Below, one piece after another: positions 40,338 through 48,327 of a stretch of 52,782 nt of DNA (positions are counted from its first letter, which is position 1; the number at the start of each line of letters is the position of its first letter). The stretch is taken from assembly GCA_002310235.1 (NCBI GenBank), contig DBYO01000030.1:1-52782 (forward strand). The letters run 5' to 3'. Position numbers and translations under genes: made by a program. This DNA comes from Bacteroidales bacterium UBA1184 (GTDB taxonomy: Bacteria; Bacteroidota; Bacteroidia; Bacteroidales; ML635J-15). The notes under the pieces were generated by a model that saw only the letters and a program-made list of their open reading frames with translations, ran no database searches and was not told where the DNA came from.

Positions 40338-42755
40338 ATGCGGAAATTTTTATTGGCATTGTTACTGTCGATTGTTGCGCTGGCGGCTGTTTCACAGAAC
40401 GCCACCTATTTCGGCTATGTGCGCGATGCTAACAAGAAGCCTGTCGAATTCGCAAATGTCATTGTCGTAGGGACAAACATTGGTGTGTCAACCGATGCAT
40501 CCGGCTATTTCGAGATGAACGTTCCCGCCGGCAAGGAATTGGAAGTCCAGATCTCGTTTCTCGGCTACGAGCCGTTTACTCAGAAAATCAAATTGAAACC
40601 TAACGAGCGCAAGCAGGTTACTGCAATACTGAATGAGGGCGCTGTGATGCTTCCGACTGCCGATATTGGTGCCACAAGCGAACGTCAGGTTTCGGGAACG
40701 CGCCTAAATCCGCAGATTTCGATGAAAATACCGACAACCGGTGGTTTTGAGGATATACTTAAGGCATTGCCCTCGGTGTCGTCCAACAACGAATTGAGTT
40801 CGCAGTACAATGTACGTGGTGGAAATTATGACGAAAACCTGGTGTTTGTCAACGATATAGAAGTCTATCGTCCGCAGTTGATCCGTTCGGGACAGCAGGA
40901 GGGACTTAGCTTTATAAATCCCGACATGGTGTCGTCGATATTGTTTTCGGCAGGTGCCTTCGAGCCTAAGTATGGCGACAAAATGTCGTCGGTGCTTGAT
41001 ATTAAGTACAAGAAACCTACGGAGTTCGGCGCCTCGATAATGGCAAGTCTGCTAGGAGCAAACGCCCATGTCGAGGGAACAAGCAAGAACCATCTGTTCA
41101 GGTATAACGTAGGTGTAAGGTATAAGACTTCGAAATACTTGCTTACATCTATGGACGTTTCCGGCCATTACGACCCGTCGTATGTTGATGCACAGACATT
41201 TCTTGTGTACAATGTAACCGAAAAACTGGAACTAAATTTCTTAGGAAACTTCAGTAGTAATAAGTACAAGTACATTCCGCTTGATGGGGAAACATCATTT
41301 GGAACTGTAAGCGATGCATTGAAGATAAGAACATATTTCGAAGGGCAAGAGGTCGATCGTTTCAATAGCGGAACTGCGGCTTTTTCTGTGAATTATACTC
41401 CGAGCAGCAATCTGAGCTTTAAATTTATTGCATCTGGATACTACACCAACGAAGAAGAGACCTACGATATTTTGGCTCAGTACTACCTAAACGAGATTGA
41501 CCAACAGTTAGGTTCGTCTATCGGCGACAGTGTATCAAATATAGGTGTAGGTTCTTTTCTCGATCACGCCCGCAACTACTACGACGGTTATGTGCTGTCA
41601 ACCAAGCATATAGGAACTTTCTTAAGTGGTGAGAATAAGCTTGACTGGGGTGTGCAGACCAACTACGAAAACTATTCGTACCATGTCCACGAGTGGACGA
41701 TGAACGACTCGGCAGACTATTCGCTGCCGTATTCCGACAATATGGTATTCCTATATCAGACAGACATTGCTAATATTGGACTGCAGAGCGTCAGGGCTTC
41801 GGCGTATGTGCAGGATTCGTATCTGTTCAAGGCCGAAGGTGCCGATGTGTCGCTTGGCGGCGGCGTAAGGCTTAACTTCTGGTCGTACAACAAACAGTTC
41901 CTTGCAAGTCCACGCATAAACCTTAGCGTAAAGCCAACAAACTGGAAACCCGATATGATATTCCGCTTTGCCACGGGACTTTATCATCAGCCGCCGACAA
42001 TCAAGGAAGCCCGTAGAATTAGCGACGGAACGCTAAATCAAAACATCAAGGCACAGTCGTCGGCGCAGGTGGTAGTCGGTATGGACTACAATTTCCTCGC
42101 ATGGGGACGTCCGTTCAAACTGGTAACCGAGGCATATTATAAATATATGTATAATCTTAATCCGTACAGTGTTGATAATGTGCAGATTAAGTATTATGGA
42201 GATAACATTGCACATGGCTATGCATATGGTATAGAAGCGAAGGTAAATGGCGAGTTCGTTCCTGGAACCGAATCGTGGATTAGCCTCGGACTTATGCGTA
42301 CTCAGGAGGACATTGAAAACGATTTTTATGTTCAGACCGTTGAGGGTGTAACAGATACCGTATATCCCGGTTACATTCCGCGTCCTACCGACCAGCTTGT
42401 CAATTTCGGCATTTTCTTCCAGGACTATATTCCCAAAGCGCCGACATGGAAAGTGTTCCTTAGCTTGCATTTCGGTACAGGTCTGCCTTACGGACCTCCA
42501 AATTCGGAACGCTATATGGCTACAGGCCGTATGAAGTCGTATCGTCGTGTCGATTTTGGTATATCCAAGCAGATAAACATCAAGAAAGCACCATGGTTGA
42601 AGGATTTTTGGATTTCGCTCGAAGTGTTCAATCTGCTCAACACCAAAAATGAAATATCTCATACATGGATTACCGACATACGAGGTAGGGAATATGCTGT
42701 GCCATCGTATCTTACAGGAATCCGCCCGAACTTGAAAATAGTACTAAAGTTTTAA
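40338..42755 (+). CDS. TonB-dependent receptor
   Basis: 805 residues, signal peptide to about residue 19 (AAVSQ). Residues about 22-105: carboxypeptidase-regulatory-like domain (YFGYVRDANKKPVEFANVIV, ISFLGYEPF). Plug domain about 115-235 (GGFEDILKALPSVSSNNELS, YNVRGGNYDENLVFVNDIEV, AGAFEPKYGDKMSSVLDIKY), then a barrel ending in ...IVLKF with an aromatic last residue, as expected for outer-membrane insertion. No SusD-like gene follows, so it is not a typical SusCD pair; the ligand is unknown. It starts 27 bases after the PgpH-like gene, probably cotranscribed. Confidence 0.92.
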   Translation: MRKFLLALLLSIVALAAVSQNATYFGYVRDANKKPVEFANVIVVGTNIGVSTDASGYFEMNVPAGKELEVQISFLGYEPFTQKIKLKPNERKQVTAILNEGAVMLPTADIGATSERQVSGTRLNPQISMKIPTTGGFEDILKALPSVSSNNELSSQYNVRGGNYDENLVFVNDIEVYRPQLIRSGQQEGLSFINPDMVSSILFSAGAFEPKYGDKMSSVLDIKYKKPTEFGASIMASLLGANAHVEGTSKNHLFRYNVGVRYKTSKYLLTSMDVSGHYDPSYVDAQTFLVYNVTEKLELNFLGNFSSNKYKYIPLDGETSFGTVSDALKIRTYFEGQEVDRFNSGTAAFSVNYTPSSNLSFKFIASGYYTNEEETYDILAQYYLNEIDQQLGSSIGDSVSNIGVGSFLDHARNYYDGYVLSTKHIGTFLSGENKLDWGVQTNYENYSYHVHEWTMNDSADYSLPYSDNMVFLYQTDIANIGLQSVRASAYVQDSYLFKAEGADVSLGGGVRLNFWSYNKQFLASPRINLSVKPTNWKPDMIFRFATGLYHQPPTIKEARRISDGTLNQNIKAQSSAQVVVGMDYNFLAWGRPFKLVTEAYYKYMYNLNPYSVDNVQIKYYGDNIAHGYAYGIEAKVNGEFVPGTESWISLGLMRTQEDIENDFYVQTVEGVTDTVYPGYIPRPTDQLVNFGIFFQDYIPKAPTWKVFLSLHFGTGLPYGPPNSERYMATGRMKSYRRVDFGISKQINIKKAPWLKDFWISLEVFNLLNTKNEISHTWITDIRGREYAVPSYLTGIRPNLKIVLKF

Positions 42756-42803
42756 AAAATAATTAAAAACATAAATCTACGATATAGGAAGCAAAAAATA
42801 CTT

Positions 42804-42811
42804 TAACTTTG
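42804..42811 (+). promoter_or_regulatory. predicted -7 box upstream of the OmpH-like gene
   Basis: TAACTTTG at 42804-42811, 23 bases before the ATG at 42835; no clear -33 TTTG. Confidence 0.45.
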
Positions 42812-42834
42812 CATGAAATTATAATTTGAACGAA

Positions 42835-43668
42835 ATGGACGAATTTAACAACGAAGAAAAGAACACCAACGAATTTGCTGGTCTTAGCCCTGCAGAGCAG
42901 ATTGCTCAGTTGGAAAAGGAAATAAAAGGTGAAACTGTAGAAGCACCTGCAATCGAAGAAAACGAAATCAAGGAGGAAGAAAATACAACAGTCGAGTCGT
43001 GCTCGACAGAAAAATGCAAGTGCAAATGTGGATCATGCATCAGCATATGTGCATTGATTCTCAGTCTGGCAGCTATTGTATTGTTGATACTTATGCTAAC
43101 TGGCGTATTGGGTGGCAAGAAGACTGAACCTGCACAACCTGAAGAAGTTACAATCTTCGACAAGCCAGCAGGCGAAGAACCGTCGGATATTGCATATATC
43201 GACCTCGACACGCTTCTGCTTACCTACAATTATGCAATAAAGTTGCAGGAAGACCTTGCAATGGAGCAGAAGAAGGCCGAAGGTACTATCCAATCGCGTA
43301 TGAAGAAGTTCGAAAGCATGTACAATGCATATATGGAAAAGGCCCGCACGGGAATGTTCCTGAGCGCAGCCAGCCAGCAGGCACAGCAGAGCGAACTCGA
43401 GAAGGAGCAGGCTGCTATCGAAAACTTGCAAGCAACCTTGTCGAACCAGCTTCTCGAAAAGCAGAGCGCAATGAACCAGGAAATATACGATACCGTAATA
43501 AATTTTGTAAACCAGTATGCCGAAGGCCGTTTCAAGATCGTTCTTGGCAATATGGGTGGCGTTACCGTCGTATATTCGCAGCAGGGAATGAACATTACAA
43601 CCGATGTGGTTGCAAAGCTCAACCAGCGTTATGGTGGCATTCTCGAAAACGACACAAAAGCAGAATAA
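42835..43668 (+). CDS. OmpH/Skp-like membrane-anchored protein with cysteine-rich juxtamembrane segment
   Basis: 277 residues. Residues 1-55 are acidic and hydrophilic (EEKNTNEF, EENEIKEEEN). Then six cysteines in 17 residues (CSTEKCKCKCGSCISIC) directly precede a single membrane helix (about 74-92, LILSLAAIVLLILMLTGVLGG). Residues about 115-277 form an OmpH/Skp-like domain: IAYIDLDTLLLTYNYA, a long coiled coil (AMEQKKAEGTIQSRMKKFE ... QSELEKEQAAIENLQATLSNQ), and FKIVLGNMGGVTVVYSQQGMNITTDVV. Skp proteins are periplasmic chaperones; this one is probably anchored with its N-terminus inside. Start: ATG 42835 rather than TTG 42826. A glycosyltransferase gene begins 3 bases later. Confidence 0.85.
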   Translation: MDEFNNEEKNTNEFAGLSPAEQIAQLEKEIKGETVEAPAIEENEIKEEENTTVESCSTEKCKCKCGSCISICALILSLAAIVLLILMLTGVLGGKKTEPAQPEEVTIFDKPAGEEPSDIAYIDLDTLLLTYNYAIKLQEDLAMEQKKAEGTIQSRMKKFESMYNAYMEKARTGMFLSAASQQAQQSELEKEQAAIENLQATLSNQLLEKQSAMNQEIYDTVINFVNQYAEGRFKIVLGNMGGVTVVYSQQGMNITTDVVAKLNQRYGGILENDTKAE

Positions 43669-43671
43669 CTT

Positions 43672-44922
43672 ATGAATTTTGCAGAGTTTTATTCCGAAAG
43701 GTACTCTGTAGCACCAAAGATATTTGATGATAATCCCCGCAGCGATACGGGGATTATTGTTGTTATACCATGCTACGACGACGACTTCATTTTCACTACC
43801 TTGCAGTCGCTCGACTCTGCAAAAATGCCTGCGTGTTCGGTGGAGGTAATTGTCGTTGTAAATTCTGCAGAGGATACCGAGACGTCTATTGTAGAGAAAA
43901 ATAGACGCATATATGCCAAGCTTTGCGAAAAAAGGGATTCTTACCAGAATTTCAGTTTGCTGCCATATATAATAGAAGGTGTGCCGCACAAGATTGCTGG
44001 AGTTGGCAATGCTCGAAAAATCGGTATGGACGAGGCCGTATGGCGGTTCGCTGCCATTGAAAATCCGCGTGGTGTAATTGTTTCGCTTGATGCCGATTGT
44101 TTGGTTGACGAGGATTATTTTACTGAAATTTATTCGAGGTTCTATTGTTCAAAGGACAAGCCCAATGCTTGTACTTTGCAGTACCGTCACAATTTTGATG
44201 CGAAAATGTACTCCGAGCAGGAAATTTCCGCTTGTCGTAAGTACGAAATGTATTTGCGGTATTTCCGTTTGGCACAGAAAGTTGCTGGCATTCCTGTCTG
44301 TATGCATACCATTGGTTCCTGTCTTGCCGTTACGGCTGAGGCATACGCCAAGATGGGTGGGATGTCACGTCGCCAGGCGGGGGAGGACTTTTACTTCTTG
44401 CAGAAGTTGGCGCAACATTCGCCAGTTGCAGCAATATGCAAGCCGATAGTTTTTCCGTCGCCGTCGGTGTCGGAGCGTGTGCCTTTCGGGACGGGACGTT
44501 CTGTGAAAAAGATAATTGAAACAGGCAGTTGCAAAGTTTATAATTTCGGACTTTTTTTGCTGCTGAAGAAGTTTTATTCAAGTTTTGCGGATCTTTTTGA
44601 TGATGAAAGTAGCGAAATCCCAAACGAAGTAATTGAGTTTGTCGGAGGGAAGAAATTCCAGGTTTTGGTTGAAGAATGCCGCAATAACACTTCCGATCGC
44701 AGAAGTTTTGTGAAGCGTATGTTTGCAAAGTTCGATGTTTTCTTTATGATTCGCTTCTTGAATAGCTTCGGGGAATCGTCAAAATATCCAATTGTTGAGG
44801 TTGAAAAAGCAGTTATACAATTGCATAATTATTATAGAGTGAAATCATCTGATAATATATATGATGATATTTTGGCTTTGGATATATCGGAGTCAAACTA
44901 TAATTATTCCCATAAATTTTAA
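43672..44922 (+). CDS. glycosyltransferase family 2
   Basis: 416 residues, GT-A fold. Start of the fold IIVVIPCYDDDFI (28-40), metal-binding DAD at 140-142 in VSLDADCLVDEDYF, and a GEDFYFLQKL motif near 268 for the catalytic base region. No clear membrane helices, so likely peripheral. Donor and acceptor sugars are unknown. It is probably cotranscribed with the OmpH-like gene (3-base gap). Confidence 0.87.
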   Translation: MNFAEFYSERYSVAPKIFDDNPRSDTGIIVVIPCYDDDFIFTTLQSLDSAKMPACSVEVIVVVNSAEDTETSIVEKNRRIYAKLCEKRDSYQNFSLLPYIIEGVPHKIAGVGNARKIGMDEAVWRFAAIENPRGVIVSLDADCLVDEDYFTEIYSRFYCSKDKPNACTLQYRHNFDAKMYSEQEISACRKYEMYLRYFRLAQKVAGIPVCMHTIGSCLAVTAEAYAKMGGMSRRQAGEDFYFLQKLAQHSPVAAICKPIVFPSPSVSERVPFGTGRSVKKIIETGSCKVYNFGLFLLLKKFYSSFADLFDDESSEIPNEVIEFVGGKKFQVLVEECRNNTSDRRSFVKRMFAKFDVFFMIRFLNSFGESSKYPIVEVEKAVIQLHNYYRVKSSDNIYDDILALDISESNYNYSHKF

Positions 44923-44952
44923 TAAAAAAACATTATTTTTCAAAAAAAAGCT

Positions 44953-44960
44953 TATATTTG
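44953..44960 (+). promoter_or_regulatory. predicted -7 box of the FISUMP protein gene
   Basis: TATATTTG at 44953-44960, 16 bases before the ATG at 44977, implying a very short leader. Confidence 0.45.
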
Positions 44961-44976
44961 CAATGATATTGTCTGT

Positions 44977-45660
44977 ATGAAAAGATTTATATCGTTGATA
45001 TTACTCGCATTTGCCAGTATGCTGTCGTATGCTGGTAATATTGTTTTCGATGCTTTCATTGAGCCATCGAATATGAGTGCTTCTCCTGATACAAGTCGTT
45101 TTGTTGATCCTCGAGATGGTAATTCGTACAAGACAATAAAAGTGGGTAATCGTGTTTGGATGGCCGAAAATCTACGCTATTCAAAGGACATTCCATTGGG
45201 TACGTCTAAAAGTAATAAACCACATGTGTATAATCCTAACGGGAAAGCTGAGAATGTAGAACAATACGGATATTTATACAATTGGTATGCAGCCGAGAAG
45301 GCATGTCCGGATGGATGGCATTTGCCTTCCAATTCGGATTGGAAACAACTGAAAAATGCTGTTGGCGGTGAAAATATTGGTTCGCAGCTAGCTGTAAGGG
45401 CTGATTTGTGGAACGATGGTGCGTTGGAGCGTAATACTTCGTTTGGCAAGTCTGGATTCTCTGTGTTGCCTGCTGGCAGTTTCGATGAAAAAACTTATGC
45501 CAATTTTGGTTCATTCGCTTATTTCTGGTCGGCAACCGTGTATGAATATTATGAATCGAATGCCTATTTTCGATACATTTACTATAATTATAGCGGTGTC
45601 GTCTCTAACTATAGTAACAAAAGCGACGGTTTCTCAGTCCGTTGTGTAAAGGATGAGTAG
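44977..45660 (+). CDS. secreted FISUMP-domain protein
   Basis: 227 residues with signal peptide (MKRFISLILLAFASMLSYAG). From residue about 40 a complete FISUMP (Fibrobacter succinogenes major paralogous) domain: VDPRDGNSYKTIKVGNRVWMAENLRY, YGYLYNWYAAEKACPDGWHLPSNSDW, GFSVLPAGSF, YFWSATVYE and the end GFSVRCVKDE. No lipobox. Function of the domain is not known; it is frequent in surface or secreted proteins of Bacteroidota and Fibrobacteres. A second, more distant member is the lipoprotein at 13329. It is convergent with the kinase-RapZ fusion, with 9 bases between stops. Confidence 0.88.
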   Translation: MKRFISLILLAFASMLSYAGNIVFDAFIEPSNMSASPDTSRFVDPRDGNSYKTIKVGNRVWMAENLRYSKDIPLGTSKSNKPHVYNPNGKAENVEQYGYLYNWYAAEKACPDGWHLPSNSDWKQLKNAVGGENIGSQLAVRADLWNDGALERNTSFGKSGFSVLPAGSFDEKTYANFGSFAYFWSATVYEYYESNAYFRYIYYNYSGVVSNYSNKSDGFSVRCVKDE

Positions 45661-45669
45661 GAAAGTACA

Positions 45670-47106
45670 CTAATCCATTATTCTTTCAATACCCAGTTCC
45701 CTGTGCTTAAGAATTACTTTTACACCATATTTTTCGTGGATGTACTTTGCTATATTTTCGGCTGAATATACGCTACGATGCTGACCGCCAGTGCAACCGA
45801 AGCAAATCATCAGACTGGTGAAACCTCGGCGTATGTAAGTCTCTATGGTTGGCGAGATTACAGCCTTGATGTTCTCGATGAAAACATCTATGTCGCCATG
45901 CTCCTTGAAGAAGTCGATTACAGGCTTGTCGCGTCCGGTTAACTTCTTGTATTCGTCGTAGCGGCCTGGATTGTGGTTGCCTCGGCAGTCGAAAATGAAA
46001 CCTCCGCCATTTTCTGTCTTATCTTCTGGCAGTCCGTTCTTGAAGCCGAAACTCATCACGTTGATTGTCAGCTGGTCGTACTTTATAGGCTCAAATTTTT
46101 GCTTGCACTTAACGACTTCCGAGATTACGCGGTCGAGTTCCTTGTATTTGCCGAGTATGGGATGTGTTTCGTGCAGTTCCTTCAAGTTCTCAATTGCAAA
46201 CGGTATGCTTTCGATAAAGTGGCGTTTCTTTTCAATCAGTCCGCGATTGCCGTACGCGCCAAGAGTCTGTAATATTCTGATATATAAGTAGAACCAAAAT
46301 TCCTTTTCAAAGTCCTCTCTGTCGATTTCGCTACTTTTTGAGATTTCGTCGATGTAGAAGTTTAGCAGTTCCAGTTTCTTTTCGTTAGGAATTTTTGCTT
46401 TTGCCTGCCACAGCAGCGAAGCCATGTCGTATTGTATTGCGCCTTTGCGTCCGCCTTGATAGTCGATGAAATATACTTGCTCGTCTTTGACGAGTATGTT
46501 TCGTGCCTGGAAGTCGCGGAACATGAACGACTTGGTTCCGTTTTCGGCAAGGTACTGGGCAAGAGCGTCGAAGTCATCCTGAAGAAGCTTCTCGTCGTAT
46601 GGAATGTCGAGGCGATTCAGGAAGTAGTACTTGAAGTAGTTGAGGTCGAACAATATGCTCTGGCTGTTGAATTCCGAGATGGAGTAGGCGAGGTTGAAAT
46701 CGATGGCTTTGCCTGCTGCAATCTGCAGTTTTGCCAATGCGCTGATGCTCTTGCGGTAAAGGTTGTCGAGCCGTTCGGTAAACCTGCCGTACTGCTTGTA
46801 TTCGCTTTCAACGACTTTCAGCAAAAGGTCGTCGCCAAAGTCCTCGATGAAATAGGTGAGGGTATCCTCACTGACGTGATAAATCTTTGGCGTATTCAAG
46901 TTCAGATTGCTGAAAATAACGCTGTAGTACAGGAAAGTCTTGGTTTCGGGTATGTTGTTGCTGTAAACGCCAAGCACTGTTCCGTTTTCTCCGTAGAAAC
47001 GGTAGTAGCTGCGGTTAGAGCCAGCCTTTGTTATTGCTTCGACCTTCTGTGGTGCGGCCTTGTAAAATTCAGTGTATCTTTGAGTTAAGATTTGTTCGAT
47101 GTTCAT
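45670..47106 (-). CDS. sugar-kinase-like (APH/AmgK-type) domain fused to RapZ C-terminal domain
   Basis: 478 residues, two domains. Residues about 1-330 are an aminoglycoside-phosphotransferase-fold kinase: FMFRDFQARNILV (Asp198, Asn203), VYFIDYQGGRKGAIQYDMASLL with Asp215, closest by eye to the anomeric cell-wall sugar kinase AmgK. Residues about 345-478 match the C-terminal domain of RapZ: MSFGFKNGLPED, FDCRGNHNP, LTGRDKPV, CFGCTGGQHRSVYSAENIA. RapZ in E. coli binds glucosamine-6-phosphate and adapts RNase E to the sRNA GlmZ; its own N-terminal P-loop domain is absent here. I recall this fusion in other Bacteroidales, where it is annotated as phosphotransferase. A role in amino-sugar sensing or salvage is inference. 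Confidence 0.85.
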   Translation of the reverse strand: MNIEQILTQRYTEFYKAAPQKVEAITKAGSNRSYYRFYGENGTVLGVYSNNIPETKTFLYYSVIFSNLNLNTPKIYHVSEDTLTYFIEDFGDDLLLKVVESEYKQYGRFTERLDNLYRKSISALAKLQIAAGKAIDFNLAYSISEFNSQSILFDLNYFKYYFLNRLDIPYDEKLLQDDFDALAQYLAENGTKSFMFRDFQARNILVKDEQVYFIDYQGGRKGAIQYDMASLLWQAKAKIPNEKKLELLNFYIDEISKSSEIDREDFEKEFWFYLYIRILQTLGAYGNRGLIEKKRHFIESIPFAIENLKELHETHPILGKYKELDRVISEVVKCKQKFEPIKYDQLTINVMSFGFKNGLPEDKTENGGGFIFDCRGNHNPGRYDEYKKLTGRDKPVIDFFKEHGDIDVFIENIKAVISPTIETYIRRGFTSLMICFGCTGGQHRSVYSAENIAKYIHEKYGVKVILKHRELGIERIMD

Positions 47107-47113
47107 TGTTTTA

Positions 47114-47149
47114 TAAGTTTAACTTCGTTGAGGGCTTCGCCGTTCTATG
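47114..47149. repeat. 36-base dispersed repeat, copy 2
   Basis: Identical to 23898-23933, and like that copy placed just upstream of a minus-strand gene start (8 bases before the kinase-RapZ ATG at 47106; 13 bases before the ATG at 23885 for copy 1). The rest of the spacer to 47236 holds agcc-type degenerate repeats. Confidence 0.7.
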
Positions 47150-47236
47150 GCTGACGTCGTTCTATGTTTGGGGCTTGCAGGCTCGAAGGCTAACAGGCTT
47201 GAAGCCATTTTTGACTTTTTGCCTTTTAGCCAATTG

Positions 47237-48292
47237 TTAATTAATCATCACCATTGTTGCACCGAATCCGTATTCCCTGAACGAAGCGTCCTCGTATGGC
47301 AGTTTGTACTGTTTTTCGAGCGATTCGCGGATAGTGGCTTTCAGTGTTCCGTTGCCGATGCCGTGGATAAGGATTACCTTGCCAGCCTTGTTCATTATTG
47401 CATCAGTCATGGTTTTGTGGAAGGTCTTCATCTGGATGTCGAGGATTTCTGCATTCGACAGACCGACAACGCTGTCAATCAATTTGTTGATGTGCAGGTC
47501 AACCTCAATGGTTTCTGGTTGCTTGCGCTTGTGGTAGCGTTGCGAATTGTCCTCGTCGGCTTCGTCCTTGCGTGCCATCTGCTCCTCGAATTCCTTTTGT
47601 GTACGGATGGAGTTGCCAAGTCCAAGGTCTTCCTTCAGAAGTTCGAAGATGTAGGCATTGTCGTCGAAGAACTCGTTTTCGACAAAGGTGTGTTCCTGGA
47701 AAAACTTGATAGGGGTGATTTTTATCCTGCGCTCAAGCATTTCGTGGTAGGTGCACTTCGGATTGTCGTAAAGTATGCTTTGGATAATGATTTCCTTGGA
47801 GTTGTTGATCTGTTCGCGGCTCAGTTGTCCGACAAGTATTTTTGTGTTCGGCTCAAGTGTTTCGGTGTCGATCTTCTCGAATCCGTTTTCGCCGCGTAGC
47901 ACGATGTGGTAGAACACGAAGTAGTTGGAGTCGTTCACAAGGTAGCAGTCGAAGCCGTCGAACTTGTCGTCATAGTTGCGGATGAAGGCGAACATAAATT
48001 CTGTCTTCTGGTCCTTCTTGATTTCGATTTTAGGTTTCGGAATTAGCGTGCCTTCAACCTTCTTTATGTTGTCCTTTATGTTCTCGACAACGTTGCTTGC
48101 GAATTCCTTGAACTGCTTGTTGTAATTGTCCTTGGCTTTTTCCACCACTACTATCTCCGACATTCGGACTGGATATTCAAAGTCGTTGTCGTCCTTTACA
48201 ATCACTTGATTTTTAGGCAGAATCTTCACTACTGTTCCGCCACCAACATCATTTAGGAATCTAACTTTATCGCCAATGCTAATTAAATCCAT
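47237..48292 (-). CDS. DUF2027 and Smr domain protein
   Basis: 351 residues, cytoplasmic. The N-terminus (MDLISIGDKVRFLNDVGGGTV) is a small KOW/SH3-like barrel, the middle (about 90-230) matches the DUF2027 beta-sandwich region (FMFAFIRNYDDKFDGFDCYLVND), and residues about 262-351 are an Smr domain: IEVDLHINKLID, then VILIHGIGNGTLKATIRESL (H-G-x-G-x-G-x-L) and the end YGFGATMVMIN. Smr domains of the MutS2 type nick DNA or cleave RNA, and MutS2 also rescues collided ribosomes; the role of this Bacteroidota family is not established. It is divergent from the QueA-like gene. Confidence 0.9.
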   Translation of the reverse strand: MDLISIGDKVRFLNDVGGGTVVKILPKNQVIVKDDNDFEYPVRMSEIVVVEKAKDNYNKQFKEFASNVVENIKDNIKKVEGTLIPKPKIEIKKDQKTEFMFAFIRNYDDKFDGFDCYLVNDSNYFVFYHIVLRGENGFEKIDTETLEPNTKILVGQLSREQINNSKEIIIQSILYDNPKCTYHEMLERRIKITPIKFFQEHTFVENEFFDDNAYIFELLKEDLGLGNSIRTQKEFEEQMARKDEADEDNSQRYHKRKQPETIEVDLHINKLIDSVVGLSNAEILDIQMKTFHKTMTDAIMNKAGKVILIHGIGNGTLKATIRESLEKQYKLPYEDASFREYGFGATMVMIN

Positions 48293-48301
48293 AAGAATTA
48301 T

Positions 48302-48309
48302 TATTTTTG
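48302..48309 (+). promoter_or_regulatory. predicted -7 box upstream of the QueA-like gene
   Basis: TATTTTTG at 48302-48309 in the 35-base gap between divergent starts. It overlaps the TTG at 48307 and so favours GTG 48328 as start. Confidence 0.4.
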
Positions 48310-48327
48310 CGCAAATTTAATAAAAAA

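Noticed and set aside
40338..42755. SusC of a polysaccharide utilisation locus
   Set aside because: No SusD-like lipoprotein, glycoside hydrolase or sensor gene lies next to the receptor.
43096..43989. 297-codon minus-strand frame over the OmpH-like and glycosyltransferase genes
   Set aside because: It overlaps two well-supported plus-strand genes and shows no recognisable motif.
46432..47088. 218-codon plus-strand frame opposite the kinase-RapZ fusion
   Set aside because: Mirror frame of a gene with kinase and RapZ motifs.
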